Source: Bacteroidia bacterium (GTDB taxonomy: Bacteria > Bacteroidota > Bacteroidia > Flavobacteriales > Flavobacteriaceae). From it: DNA of 64,000 bases. The translations under genes were made by a program, and so were the position numbers. The stretch is taken from contig JAUIBW010000014.1 in NCBI GenBank assembly GCA_030427585.1, forward strand, positions 62,001-126,000, in the 5' to 3' direction. Positions 35,347-44,424 of the stretch are shown in pieces (positions within the stretch are counted from its first letter, which is position 1; every line of letters begins with the position of its first letter). The notes below the pieces were generated by a model, which was not told the DNA's origin, ran no database searches, and saw only the letters and a list, made by a program, of their open reading frames with translations.

Positions 35347-36294
35347 ATGAATACAATTGTAGATACAAACTATAATTTTCCTAATCAAAAATCGGTATAC
35401 AAGGGAAAAGTAAGAGAAGTATATAGTATAAATGATGAACTTTTGGTAATGATTGCAACCGATCGTTTATCTGCATTTGATGTAGTTATGCCAAGAGGAA
35501 TTCCTTTTAAAGGGCAGATTCTTAATCAAATTGCAACCAAAATGATGAAAGAAACCGAAGATTTGGTGCCAAATTGGTTAATAGCCACCCCCGATCCTAA
35601 TGTAGCAGTAGGACACCTTTGCAACCCTTTTAAAGTAGAGATGGTAATTCGTGGGTATTTATCTGGTCATGCAGCAAGAGAATATAAGGCAGGCAAACGA
35701 ATACTATGCGGTGTTGTAATGCCAGAGGGGATGAAAGAAAATGATAAATTTTCAGAACCTATTATAACACCTTCTACCAAAGCAGATAATGGAGAGCATG
35801 ATGAGGATATTTCTAGAGAAGAGATTTTGGCTAAAGGAATTGTTTCTGAAGAAGATTATTTGATTCTTGAAGATTATACTCGTAAACTTTTTCAAAGAGG
35901 AACAGAAATTGCTGCCAAAAGAGGATTGATCCTTGTAGATACCAAATATGAGTTTGGGAAAACAAAGGATGGTAAAATTGTATTGATTGACGAAATTCAT
36001 ACTCCTGATTCTTCTCGTTATTTTTATGCTGAAGGATATGAAGAACGACAGCAGCATGGAGAATCACAAAAACAATTGTCTAAAGAATTTGTAAGACAAT
36101 GGTTAATTAGTAATGGTTTTCAGGGTAAAGAAGGCCAGCAGATCCCTGAAATGACAGATGAGTATATTAATTCTGTCTCTGAGCGATATATAGAATTATA
36201 CGAAAATATAACTGGAGTATCTTTTATAAAAGAAAATGTCTCTGATATACAACGAAGGATAGAAGAGAATGTACTAGAATATTTAAACAAATAG
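35347..36294 (+). CDS. purC: SAICAR synthase
   Basis: A 315-residue phosphoribosylaminoimidazole-succinocarboxamide synthase, which joins CAIR and aspartate with ATP in purine synthesis. Seen: YKGKVREVY (18-26), [15 protein letters not shown] (about 38-52), [15 protein letters not shown], and the signature [14 protein letters not shown] (about 214-227). Length matches the long form of Bacteroidota and eukaryote-like enzymes (E. coli has 237). It is followed by a terminator and has an odd duplicated leader. Confidence 0.95.
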   Translation: MNTIVDTNYNFPNQKSVYKGKVREVYSINDELLVMIATDRLSAFDVVMPRGIPFKGQILNQIATKMMKETEDLVPNWLIATPDPNVAVGHLCNPFKVEMVIRGYLSGHAAREYKAGKRILCGVVMPEGMKENDKFSEPIITPSTKADNGEHDEDISREEILAKGIVSEEDYLILEDYTRKLFQRGTEIAAKRGLILVDTKYEFGKTKDGKIVLIDEIHTPDSSRYFYAEGYEERQQHGESQKQLSKEFVRQWLISNGFQGKEGQQIPEMTDEYINSVSERYIELYENITGVSFIKENVSDIQRRIEENVLEYLNK

Positions 36295-36317
36295 AAAGAC
36301 GATATTATTTTATTATA

Positions 36318-36352
36318 AAAGCTGTCACTAATTAAAGTGGCAGCTTTTTTTT
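36318..36352 (+). terminator. Intrinsic terminator after purC
   Basis: AAAGCTGTCACT (36318-36329) pairs with AGTGGCAGCTTT (36336-36347) with one G-T pair; T run after. The minus-strand peptide gene ends 18 bases beyond. Confidence 0.85.
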
Positions 36353-36369
36353 GTTATAAAATAAAAAAA

Positions 36370-36534
36370 TTAGTCGATTACAAAAACACATTCGAGTTCT
36401 GCACAATGACGCCCGTAATCAGTACACATACCAGTTCTGGGGTCAATGCATTGTTTTCTTCCTCCGTTAATAGATAATTGTTGTTTTCTGTTTAATTTTT
36501 CAACACCATTAAGGTTTATAATGTTATTTAACAT
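36370..36534 (-). CDS. Double-glycine leader peptide with four cysteines
   Basis: A 54-residue ORF starting at the ATG at 36534. The leader reads MLNNIINLNGVEKLNRKQQL, then SINGG, matching the bacteriocin-type leader of Bacteroidota peptides (basic-acidic N-part, hydrophobic-Leu-Ser pattern, GG cut). The core after GG has about 29 residues with four Cys (RKQCID, GMCTD, RHCAE, LECVF) and an acidic end. Family knowledge: such leaders are removed by C39-type peptidase transporters. No such transporter or modification enzyme is in the window. The product may be a secreted peptide; antimicrobial or signalling use is inference. Below usual ORF length cut-offs. Confidence 0.7.
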   Translation of the reverse strand: MLNNIINLNGVEKLNRKQQLSINGGRKQCIDPRTGMCTDYGRHCAELECVFVID

Positions 36535-36647
36535 GACATAGGTTTTAAAAGTTATTACACTTTTAAAGATATATGAAATGTCTTGTTTTCTACTACGGTA
36601 TTACCACAATTAACAGTGTCTTTTGATATGAGTAATAAAACCATTAA

Positions 36648-37052
36648 TTAAGCTACCTTATATTCTAACAATTGTATGTTATCTTGTAAGCGCTCTTTTA
36701 CAATACTCATCATTCGCTTATTTAAGGCAGAAGAGTTTTTTATATAAACCAGGTATTCTTCTACAGTAAATTGCCCTATAATCATTCCTTTTAAACTATT
36801 TCTGAATTTCATATCCTTTTGGATGGCATTTTCTATAAAATCAAAGCGTTTTTCTAAGGATAACTCATAGAAAGTATTCTTTCTTTTTTTAATATAATTT
36901 TTAAATACTTCGATCAATAGATCGCCTTGTAGTTTTATAATAGGTCTAATCGTTTTGTTCTGAAATTGCTCATCGTTGGACATGTTTTCAGAAACTCTTG
37001 CATTTAATAACTGCGGTCGTATTGCCAATAAATTTGATTCCCTGTTTTCCAT
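36648..37052 (-). CDS. Conserved hypothetical protein
   Basis: A 134-residue cytoplasmic protein, predicted all-helical and basic. Sequence features: MENRESNLLAIRPQLLNARVSENMSNDEQFQNKTIRPIIK is long and polar, then GMIIGQFTVEEYLVYIKNSSALNKRM. I recall close relatives across Flavobacteriia with the label glyoxalase, but no vicinal-oxygen-chelate fold or metal residues support that label. It lies 113 bases upstream of the double-glycine peptide gene on the same strand; a link is possible but untested. Confidence 0.75.
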   Translation of the reverse strand: MENRESNLLAIRPQLLNARVSENMSNDEQFQNKTIRPIIKLQGDLLIEVFKNYIKKRKNTFYELSLEKRFDFIENAIQKDMKFRNSLKGMIIGQFTVEEYLVYIKNSSALNKRMMSIVKERLQDNIQLLEYKVA

Positions 37053-37226
37053 AATAAAGAAGGTTTACTAAAAATAAGTATTTGTTGTGCTCAAAAATCA
37101 AGACTATGTTTAGAGTTTTAAACGACTTATAAACAATAAAAGAGTTACATATATGGAGTTTTTACGATACTAATCTAGTCTTTTTGTTTTTCTGTTACAT
37201 TACCTAAACAATAAGTTATATATAAT

Positions 37227-37253
37227 AAAAGCCCTCGATTGCAGAGGGCTTTT
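37227..37253. terminator. Terminator downstream of the sortilin-like gene
   Basis: AAAAGCCCTC (37227-37236), seven-base loop, GAGGGCTTTT (37244-37253). With A and T on both sides it can act on either strand; here it serves the minus-strand gene ending at 37277. Confidence 0.85.
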
Positions 37254-37276
37254 GTATAACAGGGTGTTTTTTTCGT

Positions 37277-40200
37277 TTATTTCTTTACGAATTCTTCTTT
37301 ACTTATAATTTTGATAGGAGTTTCACCAGATTTTTCAAGGTATTTGTTAAATTTTGCGATCTGCTTACCATTTATTTTTTCATATGCTGCCTTAGCTTCA
37401 TTTAATCTAGCTTTTAATACTTCCTGATTTTCTAATTGTGCAAAAGAAGGTTTTTCGAACTGTTCTGCTACTTCGCCATATAAATCAGACAATTTTTCTC
37501 TTAGTTGAGGTTCTGCTTCATCAACATAATTATCACCTGTAGTAACTACCAGAGTTTCTTTTAACGTATTTAACTCCTTAACAACGGCTGAAGTAACTTT
37601 TTGCGAAGCTGGAGCTTTTTTTAAGATAGCTTCGGCTTTCTTTATATTTTGATCAATTTTATGAACCAGATATGCCAGATCTTCCATATCATTAAATAAC
37701 TCTTGTGTTGTTTTATTATGAGCAATTCTGTCTTTTTCTGATATTAAGGAAGTAGGATCATTTTGTAGTACAACAGTACTTTCGTATTGTTTTTTACCTT
37801 TTTTAAGTACTATTTTATAAGTGCCTTCAGAAGCTCTTGGAGCGGTAAATCCACCAAAGGTAAATGTTTTTCCTGCAGCTACCTTAGGCCCTTTTTTTCT
37901 GAAATTCCAGGTTACTATATTGATACCCTTAGCTTTTCCAGGTACAAGACTTACGATCTCGGTACCATTTTGATCTTGCACAGATAGTGTCATTTTTCCA
38001 AAAGTATGTCTCTTTTTAAGGTAGTAGATAATTTTTGCAGAAGAGCTAGGGTTATCTCCTATAAATTGAAGCTCTGTACTTCCTCCACCAAAACCACCTT
38101 CTTCTTTGATTATTGATGGTTTAGGATCAAAAAAGTGAACATCTTTGGCAAGAATCTCCTGGTTTATTTGCCTTAGAGGAGATATATCGTCGATAATAAT
38201 AATCCCTCTACCGTGGGTTCCTAGTACAAGATCATTAGTTTTTTTCTGTAAATCAATAAAATGAACAGCAGCAGCAGGCATATTATTGGTGAATCGAGAC
38301 CAGTTTTTACCACCGTTTATGGTTATAAATAACCCAAATTCGGTGCCTAAATATAGTAAGTCTTCATTTACATAATCTTCTTGAATATTTCTTGCAAACC
38401 CTATAATCTCATTTGTTACTAAGGATTTCCATGTTTTTCCAAAATCAGAGGTTTTATATACGTAAGTATTCATATCCCCCGATGCATGACCATCAAACAC
38501 TGCATATGCCGTTTCTTTATGATGTGAACTGGCTTCTATATGATATACCCAGGTATTTTTTGGTAATCCTTGAATATTGGCAACTGTATTAGTCCAGGTT
38601 GCTCCACCATCCTGAGTAACCTGTACATTACCATCATCGGTTCCTACCCAAATTACCTTTTGATCAATTGGAGATTCTGCAATTGTAAAAATTGTAGTAT
38701 GCGTTTCGGCTCCCGATTTATCTGTAGAGATACCTCCTGATTCTTTATCTTGTTTTGCAGGATCATTGGTAGTAAGATCTGGTGATATTTTTTTCCAATT
38801 ATCACCCATATCATCACTTACATGAAGGAATTGACTTCCCATATAAAACCGATCTGGTTGATGGTTACTCACAGCCATTGGGGCATTCCAGTTAAAACGT
38901 AGATCAGCTTCTCCTTTAATGGGTAGTGGGGCAATATTTTTGGTGTAATTCTTATCTACATCATATCTCCATACATTTTGTGCTCCTTGCATTTCAGAAT
39001 AAATAATATTCTTGGTTGGGTGTTTTAATACTCTAAATCCATCTCCATATCCAACGCGATTCCAATCCCGTGCTTCTATACCTCCCGGAGAAGAGGATGG
39101 CCCCCACCAGGATCCATTATCTTGCAGGCCACCATAGATATTATATGGTTCCTCGTTATCTACACTAATATGATAGAACTGAGAAATAGGTAAATTATCT
39201 ACCATATCCATTGTAGATCCACCATCCCAGCTTCTGTATACTCCACCATCGGTTCCTACATACATTCGATCTGAGTTGTTGATGTCAAAAACAACATCAT
39301 GTATATCTGCATGCATATTTCCCAGGTTTTTGAAGGTTTTTCCTCCGTCCCTAGAGATAGATCCAAACAATCCTCCTTTAACCAGAATATCTGGATTTTT
39401 TGGGTCTACGACGATTCTTGAGAAATAGAAAGGTCTAACTACCAAACCAAAATCTTCATTTAATAATTTCCAACTGGCCCCTGCATCATCAGAGCGATAT
39501 AGTCCTTTATCTTCTTTGCTTTCTACAACTGCGTATACTCTTTTGGGGTTAGAGGGAGCTATTGCCAATGCAAATCTCCCCAAATCACCTTTAGGAAAAC
39601 CATTATGGATTTTATTCCATGTTTTTCCCGCATCTGTAGATTTATACAATGCACTATTAGGTCCTCCAGAATTAAATTCCCAAGCGGTTCTTCTAAACTC
39701 CCACATTGCTGCATAAAGCGTATTAGGATCTTTGGGATCTATTGCAAGGTCATTAACTCCTGTTTTTTCATTAACATAAAGTATCTTTTTCCAGGTTTTT
39801 CCCCCATCTACTGTTTTGTATACTCCTCTTTCTTCACTATCTCCCCATAAAGCTCCTAAGACTCCAACATAAATTTCATTAGAGTTTTTGGGATTAATCT
39901 CTATACTACCAATTCGTTCTGAGTTTTCAAATCCCATTTTTTTCCAGTTTGCCCCTCCATCTGTAGATTTATATAACCCATCACCAATAGAAACACTATT
40001 TCTGGTCCATATTTCACCTGTTCCTACCCAGATGGTATTATCTGGATCATTAGGATCAATTTTTACTACACCTATTGATTGCGCATGATCATCGAATACA
40101 GAAGAGAAGCTTGCTCCTCCATTCGAGGATTTCCAAACTCCACCGCCAGCGGTACCGGCATATAGTATTCTGTCATTAGTAGGGTGATTTTCTAAATCTA

Positions 40201-40345
40201 TAATCCGACCACTCATGAGTGCGGGTCCGATTTGTCGTGCTTCAAGGTTTCCGAATAGTTCTTTACCTTTTAGAACAACTTCTTGTGCTTGCAAGTGTAT
40301 GGAAAAGAGTATAGCCAAGCTTGCAATTATAAATTGTTTGTTCAT
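37277..40345 (-). CDS. Exported sortilin/VPS10-like beta-propeller protein
   Basis: A 1022-residue exported protein (signal peptide cut near HLQAQEV). I count about ten Asp-box (BNR) motifs of the S-x-D-x-G-x-x-W type, for example STDGGANW, TVDGGKTW, STDAGKTW, SDDAGASW, TQDGGATW and TSDFGKTW, spread over about residues 70-680; these build two seven-bladed propellers as in sortilin or xyloglucanases. The rest (about 740-1022) holds a beta-sandwich and a helical tail. It is usually called a glycosyl hydrolase, but catalytic Asp residues of family 74 cannot be confirmed. Likely periplasmic or surface, substrate unknown. A LolA-like gene precedes it. Confidence 0.85.
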   Translation of the reverse strand: MNKQFIIASLAILFSIHLQAQEVVLKGKELFGNLEARQIGPALMSGRIIDLENHPTNDRILYAGTAGGGVWKSSNGGASFSSVFDDHAQSIGVVKIDPNDPDNTIWVGTGEIWTRNSVSIGDGLYKSTDGGANWKKMGFENSERIGSIEINPKNSNEIYVGVLGALWGDSEERGVYKTVDGGKTWKKILYVNEKTGVNDLAIDPKDPNTLYAAMWEFRRTAWEFNSGGPNSALYKSTDAGKTWNKIHNGFPKGDLGRFALAIAPSNPKRVYAVVESKEDKGLYRSDDAGASWKLLNEDFGLVVRPFYFSRIVVDPKNPDILVKGGLFGSISRDGGKTFKNLGNMHADIHDVVFDINNSDRMYVGTDGGVYRSWDGGSTMDMVDNLPISQFYHISVDNEEPYNIYGGLQDNGSWWGPSSSPGGIEARDWNRVGYGDGFRVLKHPTKNIIYSEMQGAQNVWRYDVDKNYTKNIAPLPIKGEADLRFNWNAPMAVSNHQPDRFYMGSQFLHVSDDMGDNWKKISPDLTTNDPAKQDKESGGISTDKSGAETHTTIFTIAESPIDQKVIWVGTDDGNVQVTQDGGATWTNTVANIQGLPKNTWVYHIEASSHHKETAYAVFDGHASGDMNTYVYKTSDFGKTWKSLVTNEIIGFARNIQEDYVNEDLLYLGTEFGLFITINGGKNWSRFTNNMPAAAVHFIDLQKKTNDLVLGTHGRGIIIIDDISPLRQINQEILAKDVHFFDPKPSIIKEEGGFGGGSTELQFIGDNPSSSAKIIYYLKKRHTFGKMTLSVQDQNGTEIVSLVPGKAKGINIVTWNFRKKGPKVAAGKTFTFGGFTAPRASEGTYKIVLKKGKKQYESTVVLQNDPTSLISEKDRIAHNKTTQELFNDMEDLAYLVHKIDQNIKKAEAILKKAPASQKVTSAVVKELNTLKETLVVTTGDNYVDEAEPQLREKLSDLYGEVAEQFEKPSFAQLENQEVLKARLNEAKAAYEKINGKQIAKFNKYLEKSGETPIKIISKEEFVKK

Positions 40346-40368
40346 AATTACTGGTTGTTTATTTAGAA

Positions 40369-40400
40369 TAAAAAATCCCCAAACTTTTAATTTGGGGATT
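40369..40400 (-). terminator. Minus-strand terminator of the LolA-like gene
   Basis: AATCCCCAAA (40374-40383) pairs with TTTGGGGATT (40391-40400); on the minus strand the stem is followed by six T. It separates this gene from the sortilin-like gene downstream, so the two are not simply one transcript. Confidence 0.8.
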
Positions 40401-40411
40401 ATAATTTGTGT

Positions 40412-41149
40412 TTATTTTCCTTCTGGGAAAGCGAATAATGAAGCTTCTACTTCTGGATTGAGATCAAACTCCTTAAAATCCATGCTTTGGAACTGACTGC
40501 TTTGTGAGAAAGGAAAGTATAATCCTTCTACTTCTTGGTAATCACTAATAGACATTTTTATTTTCTGACCTTTCATAGGGCCTTCCTGAATCTCTTCTTC
40601 AATTATAATAGGTACATAATTTTCGGTATCGAAATAGTAGTGAGAAATATTAGGTTGTGATTGACCATTAACCGTAATTGGATCTTTAGTTACCTTTATT
40701 TTAAAAGTTTCTGTTCCATCCACAGTTTCTTTACCAATAAGTTCTATAGCATATCCTTTTTCCTTATAATTTAAAAATGGAGAAGGCCAATCTTTGATTT
40801 GCTTCTTCATATTTTCTGTAGCTTCATTATCACTTTTTTCAGCTTCCATAGTTTGCTGATTTCTAGACCATGAGATTTTTCCATCATATGCGGCCCAGAT
40901 CATTTTGTTTCCTTGTAGTTCGATCGTAGTAGACTGGCGTCCATCTTTCATCATAACCTGTTCAAAAGGAATTTCCATCCCTTGCATTTTCATTACTCCT
41001 TTCATAGTAATGCCTTCTAGTTTTTCCCAATTTTCTTTTCCTCCTGTGTTTTCGAAGTAATTATTAACTATTTCATCTGCAGTTTGTGCATAAAATGATG
41101 TGGAGATAGCTAATACAAGAGCTACTGTAATAGATTTTAAAGCATTCAT
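40412..41149 (-). CDS. LolA-like outer-membrane lipoprotein-sorting family protein
   Basis: About 245 residues from the ATG at 41149 (MNALKSI), with a signal peptide ending FYAQ. The ATG at 41197 adds 16 residues upstream of the signal and is rejected. The mature part starts TADEIVNNYFENTGGKENWEKL and shows the half-barrel repeats of LolA/LolB relatives: EGITMKGVMKMQGMEIPFEQVMM, NKMIWAAYDGKISW, ISHYYFDTENYVPIIIEEE. In this subgroup many members are periplasmic proteins of unknown cargo. Next to the sortilin-like gene on the same strand, but with a terminator between. Confidence 0.82.
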   Translation of the reverse strand: MNALKSITVALVLAISTSFYAQTADEIVNNYFENTGGKENWEKLEGITMKGVMKMQGMEIPFEQVMMKDGRQSTTIELQGNKMIWAAYDGKISWSRNQQTMEAEKSDNEATENMKKQIKDWPSPFLNYKEKGYAIELIGKETVDGTETFKIKVTKDPITVNGQSQPNISHYYFDTENYVPIIIEEEIQEGPMKGQKIKMSISDYQEVEGLYFPFSQSSQFQSMDFKEFDLNPEVEASLFAFPEGK

Positions 41150-41307
41150 TAGTTGTGATTTTATGATGTTGTTGTAATAATTAGTCAATCGTGTCATATT
41201 TTTGTTACACTTTTTTAGATATTTTTATAGGAATAAGATCAAAGTAATTGTCAGCTATCTTATTTTTTTGATTAATTTTCATCACATAAATATAAAATAC
41301 CAACTAC

Positions 41308-42201
41308 ATGAAATTTGGCAAAGTAGAACATCCCGATAACATAGATTTTAGCTTACCAGATGATCATAAGGATACGGCAAGAGTACTAAATACTACTGCA
41401 AAAGGAAGTTTATCTACTTATGTTGGTTGTGCCAAGTGGAATAGGCAGGATTTAAAAGGGTTTTATCCAAAAGGAACAAAGGATGAACTAGAGTATTATT
41501 CTAGACAGTTTAATAGTATTGAATTGAATGCTACATTTTATAGGATTTTTCCTGAAGATCAATTTAAAAAGTGGTATGATAAAACTCCGGAAGGGTTTAA
41601 ATTTTTTCCAAAATTGGTGCAGAATATTTCTCATCTAAAAAGGTTAAATGAAGATGTAGAACCTTATGTTGATGAATACTTAGCTCATGTAATTCACCTA
41701 AAAGAAAAGTTAGGGACCATTTTTTTACAGATGCATGGTAATTTTGCTCCTAAAAATTTTGACAGAGTTATTCGGTTTATAGAAAAATGGCCCAAAGAAA
41801 TACGTCTGGCTGTAGAATTTAGACATACAGATTGGTTTAATGATGTAACGGTAGCCAATGAATTATATAGCCTTCTCGAGAGTAATAGTATATCGAATAT
41901 CATAACAGATACTGCAGGTAGAAGAGATTTACTTCATATGCGTTTAACCAATGATGAAGCTTTTGTGAGATACGTTGGAGCAAATCACAAAACAGATTAT
42001 ACAAGGCTAGATGACTGGGTAAAGCGACTTTCTACCTGGAAAGATGAAGGGATTAACCATATACATTTTTTTGTGCATCAAAATTTGGAAATAGAATCCC
42101 CTTTACTTTCTAAGTACTTCATTAAAGAATTAAATGATCATTTAGGAACACAGTTAGCTTTGCCTAATAATCATTTATCTAATGACCTCAAATTATTTTA
42201 A
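41308..42201 (+). CDS. DUF72 family protein
   Basis: A 297-residue TIM-barrel-like protein of the DUF72 (YecE) family. Seen: TYVGCAKWNRQDLKGFYPKG (about 37-56), YYSRQFNSIELNATFYRI, FKFFPKLVQNISHLKRL, and EFRHTDWF. Conserved His, Asp and Glu residues suggest an active site, but the reaction is unknown in the whole family. No signal; cytoplasmic. It is divergent from the LolA-like gene, separated by 158 bases. Confidence 0.87.
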   Translation: MKFGKVEHPDNIDFSLPDDHKDTARVLNTTAKGSLSTYVGCAKWNRQDLKGFYPKGTKDELEYYSRQFNSIELNATFYRIFPEDQFKKWYDKTPEGFKFFPKLVQNISHLKRLNEDVEPYVDEYLAHVIHLKEKLGTIFLQMHGNFAPKNFDRVIRFIEKWPKEIRLAVEFRHTDWFNDVTVANELYSLLESNSISNIITDTAGRRDLLHMRLTNDEAFVRYVGANHKTDYTRLDDWVKRLSTWKDEGINHIHFFVHQNLEIESPLLSKYFIKELNDHLGTQLALPNNHLSNDLKLF

Positions 42202-42408
42202 TGCCGAACTGTAAAGCCATTCAGCAGATTTTACCTATAATTTAACGGTAATACCTTCTTTTATAAATGTTAAAAAATTAGTTTTTTTTGCTTTTTAGCG
42301 AACATATGCGTAGTTTGCCGATGAATTTAAATTCAGTTTTGTAGGAAATTACTTATTATGTTGTTTAAATTCAGTTAGAATTATTATGGTCCCTTAAATA
42401 TCAACTGT

Positions 42409-42798
42409 ATGAATAAACTTTTACGCTATCCTCTTATACTGGTTTTTTTGTTAATTGCTAATCTAGCTAATTCTCAATCTAGTACTATCATCAATCATTC
42501 TAATCACGAACAGGAAAATATATTTTCTTTTCTTACCGATCACTCTATTTTGATCCAAAATCATGTATTTATTAAAAAAAAGATTTTTTCATATGATTTG
42601 AATATCATTGAAACCAAAAATTACCACGTAGATCATGATCATGTCAATGATTTAGTTTTGTTAGATATCATATTTTCTGACGAAGGATCTGATTTTAATT
42701 GCTCTGGTGGATTTTGTATGAATAAATCTCATTTTCATAAAAAGGGATTGAGCATGAAAAAACAATTCTTTGATTACTTTATGAGTATTGCTTGTTAA
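42409..42798 (+). CDS. Exported His/Cys-containing small protein, unknown
   Basis: A 129-residue protein with a signal peptide (MNKLLRYPLILVFLLI, cut near ANSQ at 23). The mature part of about 106 residues is rich in His (NHSNHEQ, HVDHDHVND, HFHKK) and has three Cys: two in FNCSGGFCMN and one as the last residue. This suggests metal binding or disulfides outside the cytoplasm. I do not recognise a family. It precedes the DEAD-box gene by 88 bases on the same strand. Confidence 0.62.
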   Translation: MNKLLRYPLILVFLLIANLANSQSSTIINHSNHEQENIFSFLTDHSILIQNHVFIKKKIFSYDLNIIETKNYHVDHDHVNDLVLLDIIFSDEGSDFNCSGGFCMNKSHFHKKGLSMKKQFFDYFMSIAC

Positions 42799-42886
42799 TA
42801 GGATTTAAAATTAAACTGGTTATTTTTTGATTAAGTTGAATTATGAATAGATATTCAATTACTTTTACAACTTAAATCAGATATAT

Positions 42887-43996
42887 ATGACGTTTTTAGA
42901 GTTAGGAGTATCCAAGGATCTTAATAAGGGGCTTAAGGAGATGGGAATTACAATTCCTACAAAGATTCAAGAACAGGCAATTCCTGTTTTAATGCGCCAG
43001 CAAACCGATTTTATTGGGAGAGCTCAGACTGGAACTGGAAAAACTGCAGCTTTCGGAATTCCATTATTATCTCAGATTAACCCATCTAAAAAACATGTTC
43101 AGGCTTTAGTTTTGGCTCCTACTCGCGAATTGGGTCAGCAGATAGCTAAACAACTTTTTAAGTTCACTAAGTATACAGATAAGATTTTTACCGAATCGGT
43201 ATATGGTGGTGAAAAAATTGAAAGACAGCTTTTGAGATTAAAAAGACCTACACATATCATTGTCGCAACACCTGGCAGACTTATAGATTTGATGAACAGG
43301 AAAGCGATCGATATTTCTGAGATAAGAACATTGGTGGTGGATGAGGCCGATGAAATGTTAAGTATGGGGTTTAAGAAGGACCTAAATACAATTTTATCTA
43401 AAACCAAAGGAAATAGAAATGTTTGGCTTTTTTCTGCTACTATGCCGTCTTCTTTAAACGAAATTATAAATTCTTATGTTAGTAAAAGTGCAGTACAAAT
43501 AAGTATTGATAAAGATGATGCTGTTAATAAAGGGATAGAACATCAATTTGTGATAGGTGATGAGGCTAATAAATTAGATACGCTTGCGTATTTTCTGAAA
43601 ACGCAAAAAGGGAGAAGGGGAATTATTTTTACAAAAACTAAAGCTGCTGCCCGTGTACTTCATAAACAACTAAAAGCCAAAAATTATGAAGTAGGTCTTC
43701 TCGAAGGAGAAATGACACAGAAAGATAGGGATAAAGTAATGAGAGCGTTTAGAAAAAAAACGTTACAATTACTAGTGTCTACAGATGTTGCGGCAAGAGG
43801 TATTGATGTTGCTAACCTGGCTTTTGTTGTGCATTATCAATTGCCAGATCAAATAGAATATTATACACACAGAAGTGGTAGAACAGCCAGAGCAGGAAAA
43901 ACAGGTTTATCCTTAGCTCTCATAACCAAATCAGAGATACAAGCTATAAGAGAATTCGAAAAACAACTTGGGATACAATTTAATCAAATTAGATAA
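42887..43996 (+). CDS. DEAD-box RNA helicase, core only
   Basis: A 369-residue helicase with all main motifs: the Q motif (TKIQEQAIP, about 26-34), AQTGTGKT (motif I), PTREL (Ia), DEAD in VVDEADEML (II), SAT (III), STDVAARGID (V) and HRSGRTARAG (VI). It stops right after the core, without the basic or RNA-binding tail of CsdA/DbpA. It unwinds short RNA duplexes with ATP; likely in ribosome assembly or cold-related RNA turnover, by family only. Confidence 0.92.
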   Translation: MTFLELGVSKDLNKGLKEMGITIPTKIQEQAIPVLMRQQTDFIGRAQTGTGKTAAFGIPLLSQINPSKKHVQALVLAPTRELGQQIAKQLFKFTKYTDKIFTESVYGGEKIERQLLRLKRPTHIIVATPGRLIDLMNRKAIDISEIRTLVVDEADEMLSMGFKKDLNTILSKTKGNRNVWLFSATMPSSLNEIINSYVSKSAVQISIDKDDAVNKGIEHQFVIGDEANKLDTLAYFLKTQKGRRGIIFTKTKAAARVLHKQLKAKNYEVGLLEGEMTQKDRDKVMRAFRKKTLQLLVSTDVAARGIDVANLAFVVHYQLPDQIEYYTHRSGRTARAGKTGLSLALITKSEIQAIREFEKQLGIQFNQIR

Positions 43997-44040
43997 TCAA
44001 AATATAGCATCTGATTTTTATAATTGTTTCTGTAATTATG

Positions 44041-44424
44041 TTATGTGGTTTGGGATGTACCTATTTTTGATATTGCCGATAAAAGTTGATCAAAATTTAC
44101 AGGTTTAGAGAAATAATTGTCAAATCCAATATTAATGAAACGTTGTTCATCACCTGGCATGGCATAAGCAGTTACTGCAAAAACAGGAATGTTTTTGAGA
44201 ATATCCAGTTTACGAAATCTTTGAAGTAATTCACAGCCATCCATTTGATTAAGCCCTAGATTAATATCAACCAAGATAAGATCCAGCACTTCTTCCTTCA
44301 CAACTTTAAGAGCTTGTAAACCATTTTCTGCAATGATAACATTAGAATCATTTCTGGATAACATTTTATCCATTACCATTGCATTTATTTTATTATCTTC
44401 TACGTAGAGAACATTCATAGGCAT
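44041..44424 (-). CDS. Single-domain response regulator
   Basis: A 127-residue receiver domain: acidic pair E9-D10, phosphoacceptor D53 (LVDINLG), and conserved Thr and Lys in VTAYAM and YFSKPVN. There is no output domain. Its first codons overlap the end of the kinase gene by 10 bases, so the two are translationally coupled and the kinase is the obvious partner. Likely acts as a relay or by protein contact, as the REC part of a split hybrid kinase. Confidence 0.92.
   Translation of the reverse strand: MPMNVLYVEDNKINAMVMDKMLSRNDSNVIIAENGLQALKVVKEEVLDLILVDINLGLNQMDGCELLQRFRKLDILKNIPVFAVTAYAMPGDEQRFINIGFDNYFSKPVNFDQLLSAISKIGTSQTT

Noticed and set aside
36648..37052. Glyoxalase
   Set aside because: No metal ligands or VOC fold repeats are visible; looks all-helical.
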